This document shows, one piece after another, positions 22,001 through 35,351 of a stretch of DNA of 64,000 nucleotides (the first letter of the stretch is position 1; every line of letters starts with the position of its first letter). Location: the IMG/VR virus record IMGVR_UViG_3300020312_000068, positions 18,022 to 82,021 of that record. One strand, 5' to 3'. Below the pieces are notes generated by a model. It did not search any database. It saw only the letters and a program-made list of their open reading frames with translations, and was not told where the DNA came from. Made by a program: the position numbers and the translations under genes. This DNA comes from a virus.

Positions 22001-25000
22001 CTGTAACTACTGGTGGTAATGCTTATGCTCTTGGTGATTTAATCACTATTAATGGTGAGAAGATCACTGGTGGTGGATCTGCTGATGACTTTGTACTTAA
22101 AGTAGAGTCATTGACATTTGTTAGAAAGGCAGTTACATCTACTACTATTAATGCTTCTATTGATGAGGTAATTGTAACTAACTCTGGTTCAGGTTATCTA
22201 TCTGCTCCTGAAGTTGAGATATCTGGTGGTACTGGAATTAATGCTTCTCTGAGAGCAGAGATCATTGATGAGACTGTTAAGAAAGTTATTATAGAAAATG
22301 CTGGAACTAAATTCCAAAATCCACCTATCATAACCATTAAACAAAATTTAGGAACAGGTGCTTCTATCCTATTGAAGTCTACTGATTTGGGTAAGGTTAT
22401 CAATTTGGGTGGTGATAATATTACTTACAACTACTCACATGATAGAACCCTCAAACCTGCCGTTAACACGACTTATAACTTACAACTCACAAGAACTCAA
22501 ATCGTTGACTTCTTCACTGTTACGGATGGAGGATTCTCCTTCGTTACTAAGCCAACCATCGAGCTCGTTGGTGGAGGTGGAAGCGGTGCAGTTCTGGATG
22601 CTGTTATTGATAACGAAGTTATTCAGGGTATTGAGGTAATCAATCCAGGTAAGGGATATTCATCTACTCCTGCTGTACAGGCAAAGATGACTCATTCCTT
22701 TGTACCTTTACAGTCTAATAGTACTCTTAACTTCCCATATAACACTAAGATTCCTACAGGAACAAAAGTTAAGTTAGTTGAGGTAGATGGTGGTTTACCA
22801 GCTCCTTTACTAGAGAATACTACTTATTATGCTGTTGCTCAAACTATTGCTAATGGTTTAGCAGATAACCAGATTAAGTTGGCATCTACCTTTAGTGATT
22901 CACAAGGTGTTAACCCAACTACTATTACAATCTCTGGTGTACCTACCATTGGACCAGGTGGAACATCCACATTTAATTTAACTACAACTGACCTAGGTGA
23001 TAGTATAACTGTTACCATGAAACCAGCAACATTCTCTGTTGGTGAGAAACTATATCAAGGTACTTCTACCGATTCATTCTCTGCTGTAGGTACAGTCAAG
23101 AACTGGGATTCTAAAGGTAGGATTCTCTCTGTTGAAATTGAGCAAGGTGAGTTCTTAGCAGGACAACCTGTATTTGGTTTACAGACTAAAGCATTTGGTG
23201 AAATCCATGAATTTGATAGAGCATTAGCGAACTTTACAGTATCTCCTATTGCTACTGCTACTGCTGAGTTCAAGAGAACCACTGGTATTCTTGATCTTAA
23301 TGAACAGCGTTTATATGACTCTGATAGGTATCAGGAGTTCTCATATGTTGTTAATTCACCTGTTAATGTTAAAGAGTGGAAGAATCAGTTTAAGACATCT
23401 GCTCACCCAGCTGGATTTAAGGTATTAGGTACTCAAATAATTTCACAATCTACCTTTAAGAGGTATCGTAGGAAGTCTTATCTGAACTTATCTAACCCAG
23501 ACCTAGCAGGTTGGTGGGAACCAAGAGAGGGTGATGAGGATCAGTCATTCAATGGTACAACATACTTTACTCCGAAGCCATCTGCTTCTAACTCTGGTAA
23601 GTTGTCTAGAATTGAGAACTTCTTCTTAGGTAAACCAGATTATACTGCTCTTGTTCCAACTAATGTTCAGATTAGTGGTAAGCAGCTATTGGATGTTAGA
23701 AAGATTCTAAGTGCTGTTGTAGATAAGTTTGATAAGATACAAGATAGAACAGTTACCTTCGATGGGTCTAGTTCTTCTATAGTTTCGACAGCTAATAACC
23801 AGTTTACTATAACCAACCATGGTTTCATTACTGGTCAAAAGATTAATTATAGTGTACTCTCTGATAGGTATCAGGATGCTAGAAATCTAATAGTTGCTAA
23901 TATTGATTATATTGTAGATACCACTTCTGATTGGTTAGAAGCACAATATCCTGCTTTAACAGATGGTACTAAACCAGATTATGACAAGGCTAAGTGTTCT
24001 AGAGATATTAGGTTCTGTGTTGTTAACTGGACTAATGACTTACGTTATGGTGGTAACTCATTCTCATGGGATGTTGTAGATCAGTATATTGGCGGTGTTG
24101 GTGTATTAGGTAATAAGTATGCTGATGCTAAGTTCCTTATCCTTAAGAATAAGCAATTAATTGCTGAGGAAGCACTAGGTATGATGAAGGTGGATTACCC
24201 TGCTTTCAGTGTACATAATGGTTCTGATCAAGATTGTTACGATGATATCATCGATGTATTAGAAGCAATCTGCTATAACATGACATATGGTGGTAACAGT
24301 GAAGTATATGATGGTGCCAAGTATTATGTTGATGGTAACCATGTTGATTCTGTAGAAACTGAAGTTAACGTCTGTTTCAACCATGCTAGAGACCTTGCTA
24401 TCAAGGTAATGCAGAACTATCCTCTGACACTAGCACATTCTACTCAGCAGCAGTTCTTTGACAGTACAATAACATTTGATACTGATGGTTTTATTGATAA
24501 TAAGGTTGCTGATGCTAGAACTTTAATCCTTGCTAATAAGAATCAGATTGCTGAGACTGCTGTAGACAGGATGGAGACACAATATCCTTCTCATGCTGTT
24601 ACTGGTGGTAGGATTGAGTGTGAATATGATATTAGAGACTTTATCGACGTAATGGTCGAGAACCTTGCTCGTGGTGGTAATGATGGTGTCTGGGATGCTG
24701 CAAACTACTATGTAACAGGTGGATTTGTTATTGGCGAAGAAGCTGAATCAGCATATGCCTTTGAACAAGCAAAATTAATCACACATCTTGTTTTACAGAA
24801 TAAGACAGTATCTGATATGACAGGTCAGGTAATTGATAATAGTATTACTGTTGATCCTCCTGATGATAAGTGTACTGCTGTACAGGCAACTGTAACTACT
24901 TTATATGATATCGTTATTAATGCTATTACTACACCTCTGGATCATCAGAATGTAACTAGGACTGCTAAGACTGGTGGTAATAGAGGAGCATGTTCTTTAG

Positions 25001-28000
25001 TTGAGTCTGCTCTTACTACTCAAATGGCAATCATTACTACTGCCATAGCAAATGACAATATGAATCATGTTGTTAGGACTGAACCAGCAAATGCCATATA
25101 TCATATTGCTGGAGAGGAGACTGAGACTATTGCTGCTATTCAGTATGCTAGAGATCTATGTAAACAGGCAGTACAGAATCTACTTCCTAACGCAGATTCA
25201 ACAATTACTGAAGATACTACACCTAAGTGTACTGATGTACAGGCTTCTATTGATACTCTTGCTGAGATTATATGGAAAGGTATTGATAATCCATCAAGTA
25301 TACCTGAAAGAAACGTTGGAACATATCCTAATGTAAGAACTGGTGCTCCCGTTGCTGGTTATACCATACATGGTGCTACTAATGCTGTTTATCTACCTGC
25401 TTCGGGTCTATTCACTGTAACTGTAGCAAATCATGGATTTGAATTAGGTGAGTACGTACAGTTTGAAGATGAAACCTTCATACTTACATGTGCTTATGAT
25501 AATCATGCTACAGAGCATAAGTATCCAAGATCAACTGACCCTGCTAGTGGTAAGTGGTTGGAAATTCTTCAGATTACTAAGAATACATTCACAGTTAACG
25601 TTGGTATAAGCACCGATACATCTGTTCATAAGTATGTTTCTGCTACAGGTGTCCACACCTTTGTAAGTGGTGTCACAAATGCTATATCAGATGGTACTAG
25701 CCAGTATACGGCTGCCTCTGGTACTACCTATGATCCCGCAACTGGAGATATGGTCATCAATATTGGTGCTCATAGTCTTACAACTGCTAATACCATTACC
25801 ATTGCTAATAGTGGAATAGTATTCACTTGTGATAAGGACAATCATGCTACTAACCATGCTTATCCTCGTGCTACTGACCCTGTAAGTGGTAAGACTCTTA
25901 ATATCAGTGCTGTTGCTGCGAATACAATTACTGTTAATGTAACTCCTGCTACTAAGGTTAGAAAACAGATTCAAGATTCTGACAATTACTATGTAATTAA
26001 GGTTGATGATAATAATATTAAACTTGCTCAGTCTAAAGCATATGCTTCTGCTGGATATCCAGTAGAGTTAACTGGTCTATCCACTTCTAATCAGCATAAA
26101 CTCAGACTTAGATTTGATGGTGAGACTACTGACTTCCAGACCAGATATAGGGATGCTGCGGTATCACCAATTAATAAGAATATGCTTATGGTTTCTATTA
26201 ATGGTATTATCCAGAACCCTGAGTCATATAGTTTGAGTGGTAGTACAATTACATTCAGTGAAGCTCCTAAAGAGGATTCTGAGTGTATCATAATGTACTA
26301 TAAGAGAAATGATATTTCTACAAACTTCCAGTTAGATCAGTTTGGTGATGTTATTGCTACTCTTGATACAGCAGATGGTCTTTATCAAGGTTCAGGATAT
26401 ACTCCTGGTACATATAGCGGTGTATCTTTAATCAATAAGAGAGGTAACACTGGTACTGGAGCAACTGGTAATATTACAGTCACGAATGTTCTTGAGGGTG
26501 CTACTCACAACGTCAATAACCAGTATGCTGATGCTCGTGTATTGATCAATAATAATGCTGAGATAATTGCTGATATTGCTGTTGGTCTACTTAACAAGTA
26601 TGGTACTCCTACTGATAATAGAGTAGCAGATGGGGCAAACCTAATTCTCATGAACAAGGATTTCATTGCTAAGGAAGCAGTGGAGAGAATGCATAATGAT
26701 ATACCTTACACTATACCTTCAAGTAGAGAGTTAGATGCTTACAACTTACTACAAGGAAATAGAGAGTTTCTAGCATGGGAAGCATATCATTTATTCAGTA
26801 CTATTGATTATCCTGGATATACTCATGCTCAAGGATATACACCTCAAGATTGTGTAGATGATGTTCTTGATATCATAGATGCTGTATCATTTAACTTAGT
26901 ACATGGTGCTAATAACAAGGTATATGATGCTGCTTATTTCTACACTGGTGCTTATGAGAGTGGTAGTGTTATTGCTGGTGAGGAGCAACAAACTCTTGCT
27001 GTTATAGGTCAGTTAAGGAACTTGATGTATAAGGTTGTGACTAATGAGTTAGTTACAGTTGGTGGAAGTCATGGATATACTCAGTATACAGAAGATACTA
27101 CTTATATCTTTGATGGTTGTGTCACAGTTAAGAACACTATTAACACCTTATTGACTATCATCGAGACTGCTATTAATACTGACTTAATGGTACATGTCAC
27201 TAAGACAGAACCTACTCTATTTGTTGAACCAACAGGAGATAGTCAGGACTGTGTAGATGATGTCGTTGACTGCTTAGAAGCTATTGCTATTAACATGAAG
27301 TTTGGTGGTAATAGTGAGGTATATGATGCTGCTAAGTATTACGTTGATGGTGCTCACGTTGCTGGTGAAGAGATTCATACCATCTATGCTTTCCGTGAAG
27401 CAAATAAGATAGCACAAGAAGTCATTAAGCAAAATGCTGTTACTGTACAAGGTACACATGGTCTTACTCAGAAATATGATGGTGGTTTAACAAGACTATC
27501 TGGTAATCCTTGTGCTACTGTATGTTCTACAGTTGATACTCTTTGGAATATCATTGAAGTAGCAGTTAATACTAATTCTATGAGTACGTTCACTAGAACT
27601 GCTCCTACTGGATTTACTGTTCCTGGTCTTGGTCCTAGCCAATGTAAGGCAGATACTGTTGATGTTCTACAAGCAGTTGGTGTCAATATAGCATTCGGTG
27701 GAAACCACATATTATACGATACTATCAATATGTACTTCGTTGGAAACCATGTTTCTGGTGAAGAGACAGAGACTAAGTACGTATTTGAAGAAGCACGTCA
27801 AATGGTGCTTAAAGCAATTAATAATGAATCTTTCGATACATATGACCATCTAAATCTTACCGATAAGCAACAGTTTAAGGATACTTCTATTACAGCGTAT
27901 TCTACAACTCAGACTGCTTCATTCACTCCTACAGCAGCAACTTATACACAAGCTAATGGTCTACTAGAATTAACCATTGGATCACACACTTTAACGGTTG

Positions 28001-31000
28001 GTAGTCGCATACAGATTGCTGATGGTTCATTGAAGTTTAAGTGTGCTATGGATGATAGCATAACTCATCATGCTTATCCTAGATCTACTGATTTCGCATT
28101 CGGTAAATCTATTCCTATTACAGCAGTAACAGGTACAACAATTACTGTTAACGTAGGAAGTACACCTCAGGTTCTTTTCAACGTCACTGACGGGTCATAT
28201 GACCCCACTACAGGTCATTTAGACCTACAGATAGTAAATACCAGTTTCACTCCAACTGCGGGTAGTTACGTTCCTTCTACAGGACTAATGACCCTTAATA
28301 TTGGTTCTCATAGTTTGATAAAAGGTGAGCATGTATTACTCGCTCCTGGTTCACAGATATTTACCTGTGATATGGATGAGGATTCTACTGATCATGCCTA
28401 TCCTAGACTTACAGATCCAGTTTATAACAAACCAATTAAGATTGAGGATGTATCTGGTAATAACATAGTATTGGATGTAGGTAAATCACCTCAGGTTACT
28501 CATGATGTAACTAATGCCCAGTATACTCCTAATACTGGTATCATGAACTTGACTATTGGTAACCATTTACTCAAAGTAGGTCAAACTGTAAAACTTAGTG
28601 GATTAACATTCCAGTGTAATCAGGATCAGTATAGTGGTGATCATGTATATCCTAGATCTACTATTGAAACACATACAGCTACCAATGCTTCCTTTAATAC
28701 ACAAACAGGTATTGTTACTATAACCGTCAATTTCCATGGAATGAGAGATGGTGATTGGGTTAAGTTAGATGATGGTGCTCTCACATTTACATGTACACAA
28801 GGTGGTGGTACACATGCTTATCCTCGTCCTTCAGATCCTATATCTGGCAAGTGGGTACAAGTATCTAATACAACCGCAACTACATTTGATATTCAGTGCT
28901 TAGAGAACGTTCCATGTACTAATGCTACTGTTCATTCATTCCACACAGCAGCTACTGATGGAATTAAACAGAAGAAGGATAGGGCATATAACAATGCTGT
29001 AGAAATTCTAGCAGTTACTGATACAACTATAAACGTTAATGTCGGTATCTCTTCTAACACCACAACTCATAGATGGAAGCCTGGATTTACTGCTACTGCT
29101 GGTGTTATTAGTGGTGGTGATCATACTCATACTTGGAAGTCTTCTAAGGCAAATTCAGTCATATTACCTCATGGATTTAGACCTCAGAGAATACTAACTG
29201 TAGAGACTGCTGCTTATAATCCTACTACAGGTATTATGACATTGACTGTACCTGATCATAATCTAACTTCTACTGATGAGATTAAGATTAAGGATGATTC
29301 ATTATCATTTACATGTACTCATGGTGCTGGTACTAAGACATATCCTAGGGCATCTGATCCAGTAAGTCAGAAGTGGATTACTGTAGGAAATATCACTAGA
29401 GATACATTTACAGTACAGGTTTTAGATTCTACACCTTCTACTAACGTAACTGCTCATACATTCGTATCTGCTCTTGCTGATGGTATCACTGTTAAAGGAC
29501 AGACTATCAAACTTGCTGATGGTTCTATCACAATGACTTGTGATATGGATGATCACTTTACTGACCATGCTTATCCAAGAACAGGAACTATAACACATAC
29601 AGTTACTGATGCTAGTTACAATCCAACAACAGGTATATTAACATCTACTATTAATGATCATGGAATGGTTTCTGGAGACTTCGTTAAGTTCGCAGATGAT
29701 TCATTAACCTTTACTTGTACTGAAGGTGCTGGTAATCATACGTATCCAAGATCAACAGACCCTGTAAGTGGTGCTTGGTTAGAGATAAGTAACGTCACTT
29801 CTAATACATTTGATGTACAGGTTCTTGATGCTCTACCTTCAACTAATACTACAGTCCATACATTCGTAAGTGCCACTTCAGGTGGTGTCACACAAAAGAT
29901 TGACAGAGCATATGATACAGCACTTCAGATTGTTGAAGCAACTCCTGATCGTATTACTCTTGATGTAGGTAAGACCCCAACGGTTACTCATACTCCAACA
30001 GCTGCTACTTACAATGCTGCTGCTGGTACTATGGAAGTCACCATTGGTGCTCATAAGTTAAGAACTGGTACTACAGTTAAGATGCTAGAAGGTGCTGTTA
30101 CCTTCACATGTGATGAGGATGCTGATGCTTCTAACCATGCTTATCCTAGATCTATCGTTGATGGACACCAGGCAAGTGCTGTTGCTTATAACCCAACAAC
30201 AGGTGTAATGAGTGTAACCAGCAATGGACATGGATTACGCAATGGTGATTGGATCAAGTTAGCTAAGGATAGCTTCAAGTTTACATGTACTCATGGTGAT
30301 TCTGGTAATCACACATACCCTAGAGTAACTGATCCATTCTATGATAAGTGGATTCAGGTAAGTAATGCTTCTAATAACGCATTTGATGTACAAGTTCTAG
30401 CAACTCAACCATCTACGAATACTACAACTCATACTTGGGTATCTCCTACAGGAATGACACCTACTGATGCTTCTTATAGTGGCACAACAGGTATTATGAC
30501 CTTGACTGTTTCTGGTCATGGTATGGAAAATGGTGATATGGTTAAACTTGACGATGGTGCTATAACATTCAAGTGTGACTATGGATCAGGTGTTCATACA
30601 TGGCAAGGTGGTGTTGCTAACAACGCTGTAAGTGATAACTTAGGGCAACAATATAACGTAAGTAATGCTGATTACAATCCAACTCTCGGTACATTAGTAT
30701 TGACTATTGGTAGTCACTCACTGACAACTTCCAATACTGTACAGATCGTTTCTGGATCATTAACATTCAGTTGTGACGCAGACTCTCATGCTACTAACCA
30801 CACATATCCAAGAGCAACAGACCCTGCTAATGGTGCTACACTCGCTATTACTGATGTAGATGTAACAACAATTACAGTTAATGTTGGATTAGCAGAGGGA
30901 TCTGGTACTGCTTATCCTAGAGGAACTAGAGCAGAATATACTGCTGCTGGTGGATCTACATACGATCCTGCTACAGGTTTAATGGTTGTTACAACAACTG

Positions 31001-33804
31001 TCAACCATGCTATTAATGTTGGTGATGAGGTTTTATTTGACGACGGTGCTATAACATTCAGTTGTAACTTTGGTGGTGCTTCAGGTGCTGCTGCTCAGAA
31101 GTCATACCCACGTAATACTGACTATGCTAGTGGTAAGTGGTTAAAGGTTCATGCTAAGACTGCTAATACATTTACTGTACAGGTATTAGATACAATACCT
31201 TCTACTAACACTGATGCTCATACATTTGTATCTGGTGTTACTAATGCTATCAATGTAAGAGACCCTCTAAGTGGTAGATTCGTTGAGATCTTTAATGTAA
31301 CACAACATACTTTCGATATTCAAGTCTTAGATACTATTCCTTCTAGCATATCTTCTAATCATACATTTGCTTCTGCTGTATCTAACTCTATTCAGAGAGC
31401 AGAAATTAGAGCGAAGCGTGACAGATCATTCGATCATGCTGTTAATATTTCAGCGGTGTCTGCTACTACTATTACATTAGATGTTGGTATATCTTCTCAT
31501 GTATCTCCACATCAGTTTGTATCTGCTCTAGCTGATAGTATCATTACTGGTGGAAACCATGCTCATAAGTTTAAGAGTGCTTCAGCAGGTGCTGTAATAA
31601 CAGGTGGATCATATAACCACACATTCTTAAGTGCTGATTCTGGTGCTGTCTTGAATGGACAGTGGGGATGTACTCATGTACAGGCTTCTGTAGATACTTT
31701 GATGGATCTAGCATATACCGCTATACATCAGGGTAACTTCAGTGGAATTACAAGAACGGTAGGTCAGTGTGGTGACGGTTATGAAACTGCACCAACTATA
31801 TCTGTAAGTGGTGGTACACCTACTACTGCTGGTACTCTTGTTCCAATATTATCTGACGAAGGATATATCAAGAAGATTGATCTTATCGCAACAGGAGCTG
31901 GATACAACAATGTACCTACTGTAAAGATTACATCTAATACTGGTTCAGGTGCTACTGCCACTGCTGCTGTTGCTGCTGGTGCTCTTACTGGTATTACCGT
32001 AACTGAGGCTGGATTTGGATATGATGATGTAACAGTTGAAATCATTAAGAACGCTGCTGATACTATTACAACTACAGCTACTGCTTTTGCTACTGTTGGA
32101 AGATACTTAGAAAGGATTGATGTACAAACTACAGGTAAAGGATATAATTCTGCCCCTGCTGTATCAATTAGTGGTGGTACACCTGCTACTGCTGCTAGTG
32201 GTGGTCTTAGCAGACTAACTGGAGCAGTAACAGATGTTGCTCTCGTTTCTGGTGGAGATGGATATCAAGATACTGATGTATTAGGTGCTAATGCTGCTGA
32301 TATTGGTGGTACAGTCACAAATTCCTTCCAGGTTGAAGTTGACACAGTAACCTTTAATGGAGTTACTACACAGTTTGCTGCTACTGTTGGTGGTACTGGA
32401 TATAACCTACCTGCTAATGATAGATTCTTATTATTCTTGAACTCTACTATACAGAAGGTTTCTACTTCTTACACATATACAGGCACACCATCTACTATTA
32501 CCTTCTTGGAAGCTCCTAAGGGTAATATGGACTTCTACTGCTTCTATGTTGGACAGTTACAGGATATGGATGATCTTTCACCATACTTTAATGGAACTAG
32601 AAAGACATTTATCCTTAAGAAGAATGATCAACCATTCTCACTTGAATCTGATTCAACAGAAGTTGTAACAGCAAATAATATTGTTATGTTCTTGAATGGA
32701 ATATATCAGGAACCTGAAGTTGCCTTTACTCTTAATGGTTCTATCCTTGAGTTTAGTGAGGCACCTAGATCAGGTACTGACGTATCAATTCTAATCTATA
32801 CTGGATCTAATCTTGATATAGTAACTGAAGATACTTACAACTGTATTGACCCTGGTGATTTACTACAGATTGAGTCCGAGGGAGACATACGTACACTTGC
32901 TACTGTTGCTAGTTCCTCCTCATTAGATACATATGAGTATACAGGACTACGACCAACTGTTGCTGAGTTTACTGCTGTAATTTCTGGTGGTAAGGTCGTT
33001 GACGTGATTATCACTAATCCAGGTTCTAATTATGAAGTTGCTCCATACCTACTATTCAATGGTGGTGGTGGAACTGGTGCTTTCGCACAGACTGAAATAT
33101 CTGTAGGTAGTGGTCAAGTTATAGCGGTAACCAATCTAGAGGGTGGATCCGATTATAATACTGTTCCTTCTGCTACAGCATATCATCCTATAGCACTTGA
33201 AAGAACACAGAGGGATAGGGCAATATCTAATGTCAACTTCTTGTATACAACTCATTTGGATGCTTCTTTAACAGCAACTGATACTACAGTTAATGTTCTT
33301 AATGCTTATTATAATGCTGGAATTGGATTCCCATCCCAGGGTGAGATATTAATTCCATATTGGAATGCTGTTGAATCTGTATGGGGTGCTGAAAGAATCC
33401 TATATGGTTCTGTTGATTACTCAACTAACCAGTTTACAGTTACTACCAATGGTAGAGGACATCAAGATACGGGTCCATCGTTAGGTGTTGGACACGTTAT
33501 CAATGTTGAAACTGGAACTTATTCCTCTGTGATTAAGAGTGGTGATGCTTGGACTAATGGTATCCAGACTTCCTATAAAATGAGTGAGGTTACTGCTACT
33601 ATGGCTGCTAACCACAATCGTGAAACTGGTGAGGAAGTATACATTCAATTCTTATCTGGTACTGTTTCTGGTACAGATTTAGATGGAACTTATAAGATAA
33701 AGAAAACGGGAGCAACGACCTTCACGGTTGAGATCCCAGTAGCACTAGCTGTTAGTGGACAGAATCTACAGATTCTTCCAACAGTTCGTGTCTACACCGT
33801 ATAA
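16057..33804 (+). CDS. Giant baseplate/tail protein at the gp7 position, 5,915 residues
   Basis: A single uninterrupted frame of 5,915 residues, against about 1,030 for T4 gp7, between gp6 and gp8. Residues 1-640 are wedge-like ([39 protein letters not shown]). Then follow Gly-rich GxGY beta repeats (about 650-940, 1350-1515, 1730-2210, 5230-5450), a YHYH domain (970-1170; [18 protein letters not shown] from His1014), a cupredoxin-like segment without copper ligands (1594-1690), helical ARxLIxANK/GGNxxVYDAAxYY modules (2603-3088, 3487-3942), and C...HxYPR modules (3104-3305, 3948-5202). Three copies of an NGIxQxP...FSEAP module lie near 3375, 5455 and 5545. Three IxxEIIxY/GCTRG-like modules lie near 108, 345 and 5743. 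It probably joins the baseplate to adhesive arms. The gp7 identity rests mainly on position. Confidence 0.8.
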   Translation: MPVEQSSWKVASWVTPSTQVTGDLIDSTVSPESRSRISDRIEEQIPQFIREDYGDFVTFLKYYYKGLELKGNPVDIVQNIDEYYNIDKLNELVEKTTSSSGITSTTTTIDVANTRDFPSEGLVMIDDEIIYYSSKSQTQLKGCTRGFHATTKVGTLKEFTFTSSIAASHDFGADVINLNNLLPLFLLQRFRDQFSASFPSKFAEGIQQSSVTKRLKDFYAAKGTSRSFKYLIRVLFGVESTIQYPKERIFKPSDAFYTVREVIRATAISGNPVELTGEVLYQANDPNDPNVNDARIYVKSVVEVFTEDGKIYELDVDTENGAGTFTTPYKSILTEDVSSNLDEDVISVDSTIGWPEKNSSFRVNNEIIEYTDKTVTQFLGCTRARQNTTNAPHIAGSEVSSSFEIYGYSNRDQTKISLKVYGGTRGVELVSGGRYYLQDSKVTTPAAPGFDSLDPLWDSFVYNVKKLVNATGAVLDAPNNDGSVVVTISTDQDHFFKRDDIVTILNAPEDVYNSQFRVLGVGSNQSFQILLPSTPIAGVNQTFLCAREFAKSTSSDTSIRTKVENTPSDVQNVYRSSENAIIASPGIPGHEIGPFGAGDLDPGNQRYLKRIPLTTITKSIKTATPVGQVGIGVNGVPFFSYKSENTKLYGGVKSITVINPGDGYDITNPPIVEFEPIWRAGTNFNLNQRIRNSLGYRYKNIGSGKSAELGSEPTHTNANLVQDGSCIWQYEGISAEATVSVSGRVYAINVTNGGSGYTSVPTVSITGGGGTTQASATATVTNGVVNAISVTAEGTGYTSAPTVTITGGGGIDATATAVVRGGLTAEGITITNPGSNYDTRPFVTLISGSGAVAYPSIVNGRIVSIILTFGGSNYYGPPDVVITGDGVGAVAFATIDGSTQTVTSVTVTNGGIGYTAGKTFVNIVYPGSGATFQVELPILTENTAATPEELGVTTNELVAPKTADLNNGVSIKGANYGIYGGEYGYLYNPRRLRFLLGDNVSDNATNSELNPTRHSPILGWAFDGHPIYGPYAYVDRENKNPYNQLTQMRSSYRVKSSRDALITGLTDQMGKYIEDYEYIEGSGDLDQYNGRYCVTPEYPGGVYAYFCTLDGSTGNPKFPYFVGPEFYSQADSINWKGNGLQRNFTEDASRYKRPYIYTDTSIVRRKELGDPVEYVLAMEDATTPLVLESDDGDGTDIEFIGFVDIGIGYYDYFPTIKGGAVDSLFVSATNRYFSSGLDTYLIEGAGFNYKVNDRLIFDETGTGGSGISARISRITGAAVNTLSYSVDSTTDVITGTMGTADAHYIKPGEGIDISIGNNLITRDIKTKVITTNNVDVYHFKYFDLTNFYISSPGRIVQANLTITGGESYTNGTYNGVILTGGSGTNASANITVSGNEVTAVSIQNQGKNYVDGDELTCAATAIGGTGKNFKVDIGNVLKTGGISQGYWTFFAGSGGVPGTYTKVPLKNASTSSGEGAEFTIVVAAGGGVESVTVTKEGSGYYPGEQLDPVDSDIGGCTGFYLTPNAVNQEFTGRGSASHQLSVGDEIVVTGTNPSDYDGTHIVSGYTTERRFQFKKPVGIITDTAIATTTEVFVKEAKLDLINGHQYRFDTTDASNAGKRLEFTFDKENTNVFTYKNVTDVENDPQTGQQQSITISLDDVPGTLFYFDINGINGGAGSYLSVVNDPYLGSNTIVTTPSTTSMTFTLAREPEGNYNTTNTLSYATNSIFPAGGIAAINIGDPGRNYSTIPKFTGVERAGAGATAQCTISGVVEDIAVLEAGVDYNGSNPPVIVCSMPDFLDLTLEQVFGTFTVGDIVISQTTLGTDTARGRVISWDANTSTLRVQPLRNNLQGTANRGFIMFTTGNANTNKIFSSSNQAVIAAIGGTQAQVAAVVPSTGPETGQIQTIAVNNGGSNYRTAPTVYIDDPWYGGVLTVSINSQNTSANFTPGTYTGVTQESVAPTGGDNSEFTIVIDSNQDVASATVTTGGNAYALGDLITINGEKITGGGSADDFVLKVESLTFVRKAVTSTTINASIDEVIVTNSGSGYLSAPEVEISGGTGINASLRAEIIDETVKKVIIENAGTKFQNPPIITIKQNLGTGASILLKSTDLGKVINLGGDNITYNYSHDRTLKPAVNTTYNLQLTRTQIVDFFTVTDGGFSFVTKPTIELVGGGGSGAVLDAVIDNEVIQGIEVINPGKGYSSTPAVQAKMTHSFVPLQSNSTLNFPYNTKIPTGTKVKLVEVDGGLPAPLLENTTYYAVAQTIANGLADNQIKLASTFSDSQGVNPTTITISGVPTIGPGGTSTFNLTTTDLGDSITVTMKPATFSVGEKLYQGTSTDSFSAVGTVKNWDSKGRILSVEIEQGEFLAGQPVFGLQTKAFGEIHEFDRALANFTVSPIATATAEFKRTTGILDLNEQRLYDSDRYQEFSYVVNSPVNVKEWKNQFKTSAHPAGFKVLGTQIISQSTFKRYRRKSYLNLSNPDLAGWWEPREGDEDQSFNGTTYFTPKPSASNSGKLSRIENFFLGKPDYTALVPTNVQISGKQLLDVRKILSAVVDKFDKIQDRTVTFDGSSSSIVSTANNQFTITNHGFITGQKINYSVLSDRYQDARNLIVANIDYIVDTTSDWLEAQYPALTDGTKPDYDKAKCSRDIRFCVVNWTNDLRYGGNSFSWDVVDQYIGGVGVLGNKYADAKFLILKNKQLIAEEALGMMKVDYPAFSVHNGSDQDCYDDIIDVLEAICYNMTYGGNSEVYDGAKYYVDGNHVDSVETEVNVCFNHARDLAIKVMQNYPLTLAHSTQQQFFDSTITFDTDGFIDNKVADARTLILANKNQIAETAVDRMETQYPSHAVTGGRIECEYDIRDFIDVMVENLARGGNDGVWDAANYYVTGGFVIGEEAESAYAFEQAKLITHLVLQNKTVSDMTGQVIDNSITVDPPDDKCTAVQATVTTLYDIVINAITTPLDHQNVTRTAKTGGNRGACSLVESALTTQMAIITTAIANDNMNHVVRTEPANAIYHIAGEETETIAAIQYARDLCKQAVQNLLPNADSTITEDTTPKCTDVQASIDTLAEIIWKGIDNPSSIPERNVGTYPNVRTGAPVAGYTIHGATNAVYLPASGLFTVTVANHGFELGEYVQFEDETFILTCAYDNHATEHKYPRSTDPASGKWLEILQITKNTFTVNVGISTDTSVHKYVSATGVHTFVSGVTNAISDGTSQYTAASGTTYDPATGDMVINIGAHSLTTANTITIANSGIVFTCDKDNHATNHAYPRATDPVSGKTLNISAVAANTITVNVTPATKVRKQIQDSDNYYVIKVDDNNIKLAQSKAYASAGYPVELTGLSTSNQHKLRLRFDGETTDFQTRYRDAAVSPINKNMLMVSINGIIQNPESYSLSGSTITFSEAPKEDSECIIMYYKRNDISTNFQLDQFGDVIATLDTADGLYQGSGYTPGTYSGVSLINKRGNTGTGATGNITVTNVLEGATHNVNNQYADARVLINNNAEIIADIAVGLLNKYGTPTDNRVADGANLILMNKDFIAKEAVERMHNDIPYTIPSSRELDAYNLLQGNREFLAWEAYHLFSTIDYPGYTHAQGYTPQDCVDDVLDIIDAVSFNLVHGANNKVYDAAYFYTGAYESGSVIAGEEQQTLAVIGQLRNLMYKVVTNELVTVGGSHGYTQYTEDTTYIFDGCVTVKNTINTLLTIIETAINTDLMVHVTKTEPTLFVEPTGDSQDCVDDVVDCLEAIAINMKFGGNSEVYDAAKYYVDGAHVAGEEIHTIYAFREANKIAQEVIKQNAVTVQGTHGLTQKYDGGLTRLSGNPCATVCSTVDTLWNIIEVAVNTNSMSTFTRTAPTGFTVPGLGPSQCKADTVDVLQAVGVNIAFGGNHILYDTINMYFVGNHVSGEETETKYVFEEARQMVLKAINNESFDTYDHLNLTDKQQFKDTSITAYSTTQTASFTPTAATYTQANGLLELTIGSHTLTVGSRIQIADGSLKFKCAMDDSITHHAYPRSTDFAFGKSIPITAVTGTTITVNVGSTPQVLFNVTDGSYDPTTGHLDLQIVNTSFTPTAGSYVPSTGLMTLNIGSHSLIKGEHVLLAPGSQIFTCDMDEDSTDHAYPRLTDPVYNKPIKIEDVSGNNIVLDVGKSPQVTHDVTNAQYTPNTGIMNLTIGNHLLKVGQTVKLSGLTFQCNQDQYSGDHVYPRSTIETHTATNASFNTQTGIVTITVNFHGMRDGDWVKLDDGALTFTCTQGGGTHAYPRPSDPISGKWVQVSNTTATTFDIQCLENVPCTNATVHSFHTAATDGIKQKKDRAYNNAVEILAVTDTTINVNVGISSNTTTHRWKPGFTATAGVISGGDHTHTWKSSKANSVILPHGFRPQRILTVETAAYNPTTGIMTLTVPDHNLTSTDEIKIKDDSLSFTCTHGAGTKTYPRASDPVSQKWITVGNITRDTFTVQVLDSTPSTNVTAHTFVSALADGITVKGQTIKLADGSITMTCDMDDHFTDHAYPRTGTITHTVTDASYNPTTGILTSTINDHGMVSGDFVKFADDSLTFTCTEGAGNHTYPRSTDPVSGAWLEISNVTSNTFDVQVLDALPSTNTTVHTFVSATSGGVTQKIDRAYDTALQIVEATPDRITLDVGKTPTVTHTPTAATYNAAAGTMEVTIGAHKLRTGTTVKMLEGAVTFTCDEDADASNHAYPRSIVDGHQASAVAYNPTTGVMSVTSNGHGLRNGDWIKLAKDSFKFTCTHGDSGNHTYPRVTDPFYDKWIQVSNASNNAFDVQVLATQPSTNTTTHTWVSPTGMTPTDASYSGTTGIMTLTVSGHGMENGDMVKLDDGAITFKCDYGSGVHTWQGGVANNAVSDNLGQQYNVSNADYNPTLGTLVLTIGSHSLTTSNTVQIVSGSLTFSCDADSHATNHTYPRATDPANGATLAITDVDVTTITVNVGLAEGSGTAYPRGTRAEYTAAGGSTYDPATGLMVVTTTVNHAINVGDEVLFDDGAITFSCNFGGASGAAAQKSYPRNTDYASGKWLKVHAKTANTFTVQVLDTIPSTNTDAHTFVSGVTNAINVRDPLSGRFVEIFNVTQHTFDIQVLDTIPSSISSNHTFASAVSNSIQRAEIRAKRDRSFDHAVNISAVSATTITLDVGISSHVSPHQFVSALADSIITGGNHAHKFKSASAGAVITGGSYNHTFLSADSGAVLNGQWGCTHVQASVDTLMDLAYTAIHQGNFSGITRTVGQCGDGYETAPTISVSGGTPTTAGTLVPILSDEGYIKKIDLIATGAGYNNVPTVKITSNTGSGATATAAVAAGALTGITVTEAGFGYDDVTVEIIKNAADTITTTATAFATVGRYLERIDVQTTGKGYNSAPAVSISGGTPATAASGGLSRLTGAVTDVALVSGGDGYQDTDVLGANAADIGGTVTNSFQVEVDTVTFNGVTTQFAATVGGTGYNLPANDRFLLFLNSTIQKVSTSYTYTGTPSTITFLEAPKGNMDFYCFYVGQLQDMDDLSPYFNGTRKTFILKKNDQPFSLESDSTEVVTANNIVMFLNGIYQEPEVAFTLNGSILEFSEAPRSGTDVSILIYTGSNLDIVTEDTYNCIDPGDLLQIESEGDIRTLATVASSSSLDTYEYTGLRPTVAEFTAVISGGKVVDVIITNPGSNYEVAPYLLFNGGGGTGAFAQTEISVGSGQVIAVTNLEGGSDYNTVPSATAYHPIALERTQRDRAISNVNFLYTTHLDASLTATDTTVNVLNAYYNAGIGFPSQGEILIPYWNAVESVWGAERILYGSVDYSTNQFTVTTNGRGHQDTGPSLGVGHVINVETGTYSSVIKSGDAWTNGIQTSYKMSEVTATMAANHNRETGEEVYIQFLSGTVSGTDLDGTYKIKKTGATTFTVEIPVALAVSGQNLQILPTVRVYTV
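18006..18870 (+). repeat. Gly-rich GxGY beta-repeat block
   Basis: Six tandem units of about 35-45 residues with the pattern [22 protein letters not shown] within the giant gp7-position protein. Related units recur in gp8 and in the fibre encoded at 44752. Confidence 0.8.
23863..25320 (+). repeat. First helical ARxLIxANK/GGNxxVYDAA module block
   Basis: Alternating helices ADARxLILANKxxIAExAxxRMxxxYP, then C-x-x-DIxDxIxxxxxNxxxGGNxxVYDAAxYYVxGxHVxGEExES, repeated about three times. A second block lies at 26515-27880 and related copies at 55665-56650 and 62045-62800. Confidence 0.8.
27900..31660 (+). repeat. C...HxYPR module array in the giant protein
   Basis: About a dozen degenerate units with the order YNPTTGxMTLT, HGLxxGDxVK, TFTC...HxYPRxTDPxSGKW, TFxVQVLDxxPSTNT, HTFVSA. 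Two further units lie at 25368-25970 and a similar array lies at 56695-62035. Confidence 0.85.
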
Positions 33805-33807
33805 ATA
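33800..33807 (+). promoter_or_regulatory. Late promoter TATAAATA ahead of gp8
   Basis: An exact TATAAATA that contains the stop codon of the giant gene, 20 nt before the gp8 ATG at 33828. Confidence 0.8.
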
Positions 33808-33827
33808 ACCTATAAAGCCCTTGTCTG

Positions 33828-35351
33828 ATGGCACTTGTAACCGACAAATTTAGAATTTACGCAGCCGAGGCGTTTAGAAACACTCTCGGTAGCACTGGTT
33901 CGGACGCAAACAAAGTTTATTTGTTTGTTGGTCGTCCGAAAGCTTGGGGTAATCCTGATTCCCCACCTACTAATGAGCCTATTGACTCATTCACATATCA
34001 TAGACAGACGTATGGTGATTCGGTTGCTTTTAAGCGAGTAGATATTACTGATACTTCTCTCGTTGTACCTAGAGTAGATTGGATTGATCCCACTGAAACA
34101 ACTGGTGGTACTGGACGTACATATTCTATGTACAAACCAGATTACAGTCCTGCTAAGACTACTGCCAATGGTGCTACTCGTCTATATGATTCAAACTTCT
34201 ATGTGATGAACTCTGACTTCAACGTGTACAAATGCTTGTACAATGGTCAGTCTCCCACATACCCTAGAGGAAGACCCTCACTGATTCAACCAACAGGAAC
34301 ATCAACCACAGTTATTGAAACCAACGACTCATCTGAGTATAAGTATCGTTGGAAGTATATGTATACTATTGACGCTGATAATATTCTAAAATTCGTTACT
34401 ACAGAGTTTATTCCTGTAATTGAGAATTCTCTAGTACAAGCTGCTGCTGGTGCTGGATCTATTGATACTGTTGTTATTGAAAATGCTGGTCAGGGTTATA
34501 ACAATGATACCTACACTAACGTACCTATTCGTGGTGACTGGTCAATCAATGGTGGAACTCAAGCATATGCTTCTGTTACGGTAGAGTCTGGATCTGTAAC
34601 TAACGTTACTGTTACTAACTCTGGATCTAAGTATAGTTTCGGTACTATTGATGTTGGATTAATCCCTAACATTGGAGCTGGTGGATCGGGTGCTGACCTT
34701 GATGTCATTATCCCTCCTAATGGTGGACATGGTGCAGATGTTATCAGAGAGATTGGTGCTTACCGTCTTATGTTTGCTTCCAAACTAGAGACATCTACTG
34801 CTTTCGTTGACTTCCCAACTGACCTTACATTCCGTAGAGTTGGTTTGGTACTTAATCCATATGATTATAAAACTACTACAATATCTGATCAGAATACAAG
34901 ATCTGCTATTAAAGCAATGATCTTCCCTCAGTCTGGTACTGGTATGCCTAGTGGAACCTTTACTGCTGGTACTACTATCACACAGAATACCACAAATGCT
35001 AAGGGATATATTGTTTCTTATGATTCGACTACGAAAGTATTGCGTTATTATCAAGATTCAACTGATGGATTAACTTCTGGAAATATTGTTGAGTTCAGTG
35101 GTAACTATGAGATTACCTCATCAAACCTTATAACTGCTACTCCTAACCAGACATTTGGTACATCACAAAACCCAGTTACACAGATCACTATTGGTGTATC
35201 TGTATACGAACTAGGTCTTTCATTTGTTGAAGGATATGCTAACGGAGAGGTTGAAATCAACTCTGGAGAAATCCTCTACATAGACAATAGGAACCCAATA
35301 ACCCGATCTGCGGATCAGAACGAAGAGCTCAAAGTAGTAATTGAATTCTAA
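33828..35351 (+). CDS. gp8: Baseplate wedge subunit gp8, enlarged by an insertion
   Basis: A 507-residue protein (T4 gp8 is 334). Segments alignable by eye to T4 gp8 are DKFR near the start, NKVYLFVGRPKAWGN, VPRVDW, YRWKYMYTI and the C-terminal GEILYIDNRNPITRSADQNE. Between them, at about residues 205-300, is an inserted Gly-rich region (IENAGQGYNN, VTNSGSKYSFG) of the repeat type found in the giant neighbour and the fibres. gp8 normally connects wedge proteins gp7 and gp10. It has its own late promoter and is followed without a gap by the DUF4815-type gene. Confidence 0.85.
   Translation: MALVTDKFRIYAAEAFRNTLGSTGSDANKVYLFVGRPKAWGNPDSPPTNEPIDSFTYHRQTYGDSVAFKRVDITDTSLVVPRVDWIDPTETTGGTGRTYSMYKPDYSPAKTTANGATRLYDSNFYVMNSDFNVYKCLYNGQSPTYPRGRPSLIQPTGTSTTVIETNDSSEYKYRWKYMYTIDADNILKFVTTEFIPVIENSLVQAAAGAGSIDTVVIENAGQGYNNDTYTNVPIRGDWSINGGTQAYASVTVESGSVTNVTVTNSGSKYSFGTIDVGLIPNIGAGGSGADLDVIIPPNGGHGADVIREIGAYRLMFASKLETSTAFVDFPTDLTFRRVGLVLNPYDYKTTTISDQNTRSAIKAMIFPQSGTGMPSGTFTAGTTITQNTTNAKGYIVSYDSTTKVLRYYQDSTDGLTSGNIVEFSGNYEITSSNLITATPNQTFGTSQNPVTQITIGVSVYELGLSFVEGYANGEVEINSGEILYIDNRNPITRSADQNEELKVVIEF

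Noticed and set aside
18006-33200. CRISPR-like or satellite array suggested by recurring DNA phrases
   Set aside because: The repeats are protein-level, degenerate, in frame and of unequal spacing within one open reading frame.
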